From the NCBI GenBank assembly GCA_005883305.1, contig VBAC01000001.1:2480001-2544000 (forward strand): 64,000 bases of DNA. Direction: 5' to 3'. The notes beneath the pieces were generated by a model. It was not told where the DNA came from. It saw only the letters and a program-made list of their open reading frames with translations, and searched no databases. The DNA is from Alphaproteobacteria bacterium. Lineage in GTDB: Bacteria; Pseudomonadota; Alphaproteobacteria; Sphingomonadales; Sphingomonadaceae. This document shows positions 63,684-64,000 of the stretch, piece after piece. The position numbers were made by a program, and so were the translations under genes. The number at the start of each line of letters is the position of its first letter. Position 1 is the first letter of the stretch.

Positions 63684-64000
63684 ATGACCAAGTTGAACGA
63701 CATCCAGCTGATCCTGCTGACCAACTCCTCCACGCGCGACAACGGCAGCCTGCTGCCGGCCGCCGCCTCGATCGCCGACGCGGAGGGTCGCCTGACCAAG
63801 GCCATTGCCTCGCTCGCGAAGCGCGGCCTCGTCGAGGAATGCCCCGCGACTGACGCGGCCAGCACCTGGCGGACCGACGGCGATAACCGCTTCGGCATGT
63901 TCATCACCGACGCCGGCCGCCTGGCCATCAATGTCGACGCCGACGAGGCTTCCAGGCCTGCGACCACTGGCAAGCCCGTAAAGACTTCTGAGCCCAAACC
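63684..64000 (+). CDS. DUF3489-type protein, 3' end cut by window edge
   Basis: The frame starts at ATG 63684 (after GAGAAGGACC) and continues past the right edge with 105 codons visible. It begins MTKLNDIQLILLTNSSTRDN and contains LTKAIASLAKRGLVEE and MFITDAGRLAI. This is the small winged-helix-like unit found at the start of DUF3489 proteins, which are frequent near mobile DNA in alphaproteobacteria. Function is unknown. Confidence 0.75.
   Translation, partial: MTKLNDIQLILLTNSSTRDNGSLLPAAASIADAEGRLTKAIASLAKRGLVEECPATDAASTWRTDGDNRFGMFITDAGRLAINVDADEASRPATTGKPVKTSEPK

Noticed and set aside
1-64000. CRISPR arrays, tRNA, rRNA, riboswitches, phage integrase
   Set aside because: No regularly spaced repeats, cloverleaf-like genes, rRNA segments or recombinase motifs were recognised by reading; a covariance-model scan could not be run.

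Overview
The window looks like a chromosomal segment of a GC-rich alphaproteobacterium, most likely a sphingomonad. Pointers are a CrtY lycopene cyclase, an alphaproteobacterial-style QueE, strong Ala/Arg/Gly codon bias, and the GTCATTCCCGCGAAAGCGGG-type hairpin repeats that are common in Sphingomonadaceae. No rRNA, tRNA, CRISPR array or integrase was recognised.

Region 1 (1-15.2 kb) reads as core genome. It holds the start of a von Willebrand A protein, crtY, dinB, three small envelope or secreted proteins, and an inositol-phosphate cluster (inositol-3-phosphate synthase, a CTP-type nucleotidyltransferase, two divergent CDP-alcohol phosphatidyltransferases, a GT4 glycosyltransferase). These are followed by a ferredoxin/rubredoxin-type reductase, an FMN-dependent alpha-hydroxyacid dehydrogenase (LldD family) and an SDR/zinc-alcohol-dehydrogenase/SRPBCC operon.

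Region 2 (15.2-27.8 kb) is accessory. Two giant adjacent genes (1977 and 1498 aa) of no recognised function lie on the minus strand. Divergent from them are an M23-type peptidase without a signal peptide and an exported 3D-domain protein.

Region 3 (27.8-38.7 kb) is also accessory. It contains a DUF4062-methyltransferase fusion and a tightly packed minus-strand operon: radical SAM/SPASM-like enzyme, family-5 solute-binding protein, sigma54-type AAA+ ATPase, two Opp/Dpp permeases and two ABC ATPases. A divergent GNAT acetyltransferase and a decayed IS6-family transposase follow. Near-identical 17-nt sequences sit at 27,806 and 38,304, close to both ends.

Region 4 (38.7-40.8 kb) resumes what looks like backbone: a HAD hydrolase, a two-part membrane protein resembling Pycsar-type effectors, and the frameshifted 3' remnant of a queC gene.

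Region 5 (41.2-63.4 kb) is a complete-looking Dpd (7-deazapurine in DNA) island with two converging operons. The plus-strand arm carries a RecQ-like helicase (DpdF), DpdG, a P-loop protein (DpdH) and a small protein. The minus-strand arm carries DpdC, DpdB, DpdA, a second DpdB-like protein, QueE, QueD, QueC, a Cas4/TM0106-like nuclease and a 2110-aa double helicase. QueD-QueE-QueC make preQ0; DpdA with DpdB exchanges it into DNA, and DpdC is expected to convert it to the amido form. The helicase/nuclease genes would form the restriction part. The variant shown here has two DpdB-like genes, a split nuclease/UPF1-helicase module and a helicase-helicase fusion. The window ends in a DUF3489 protein.
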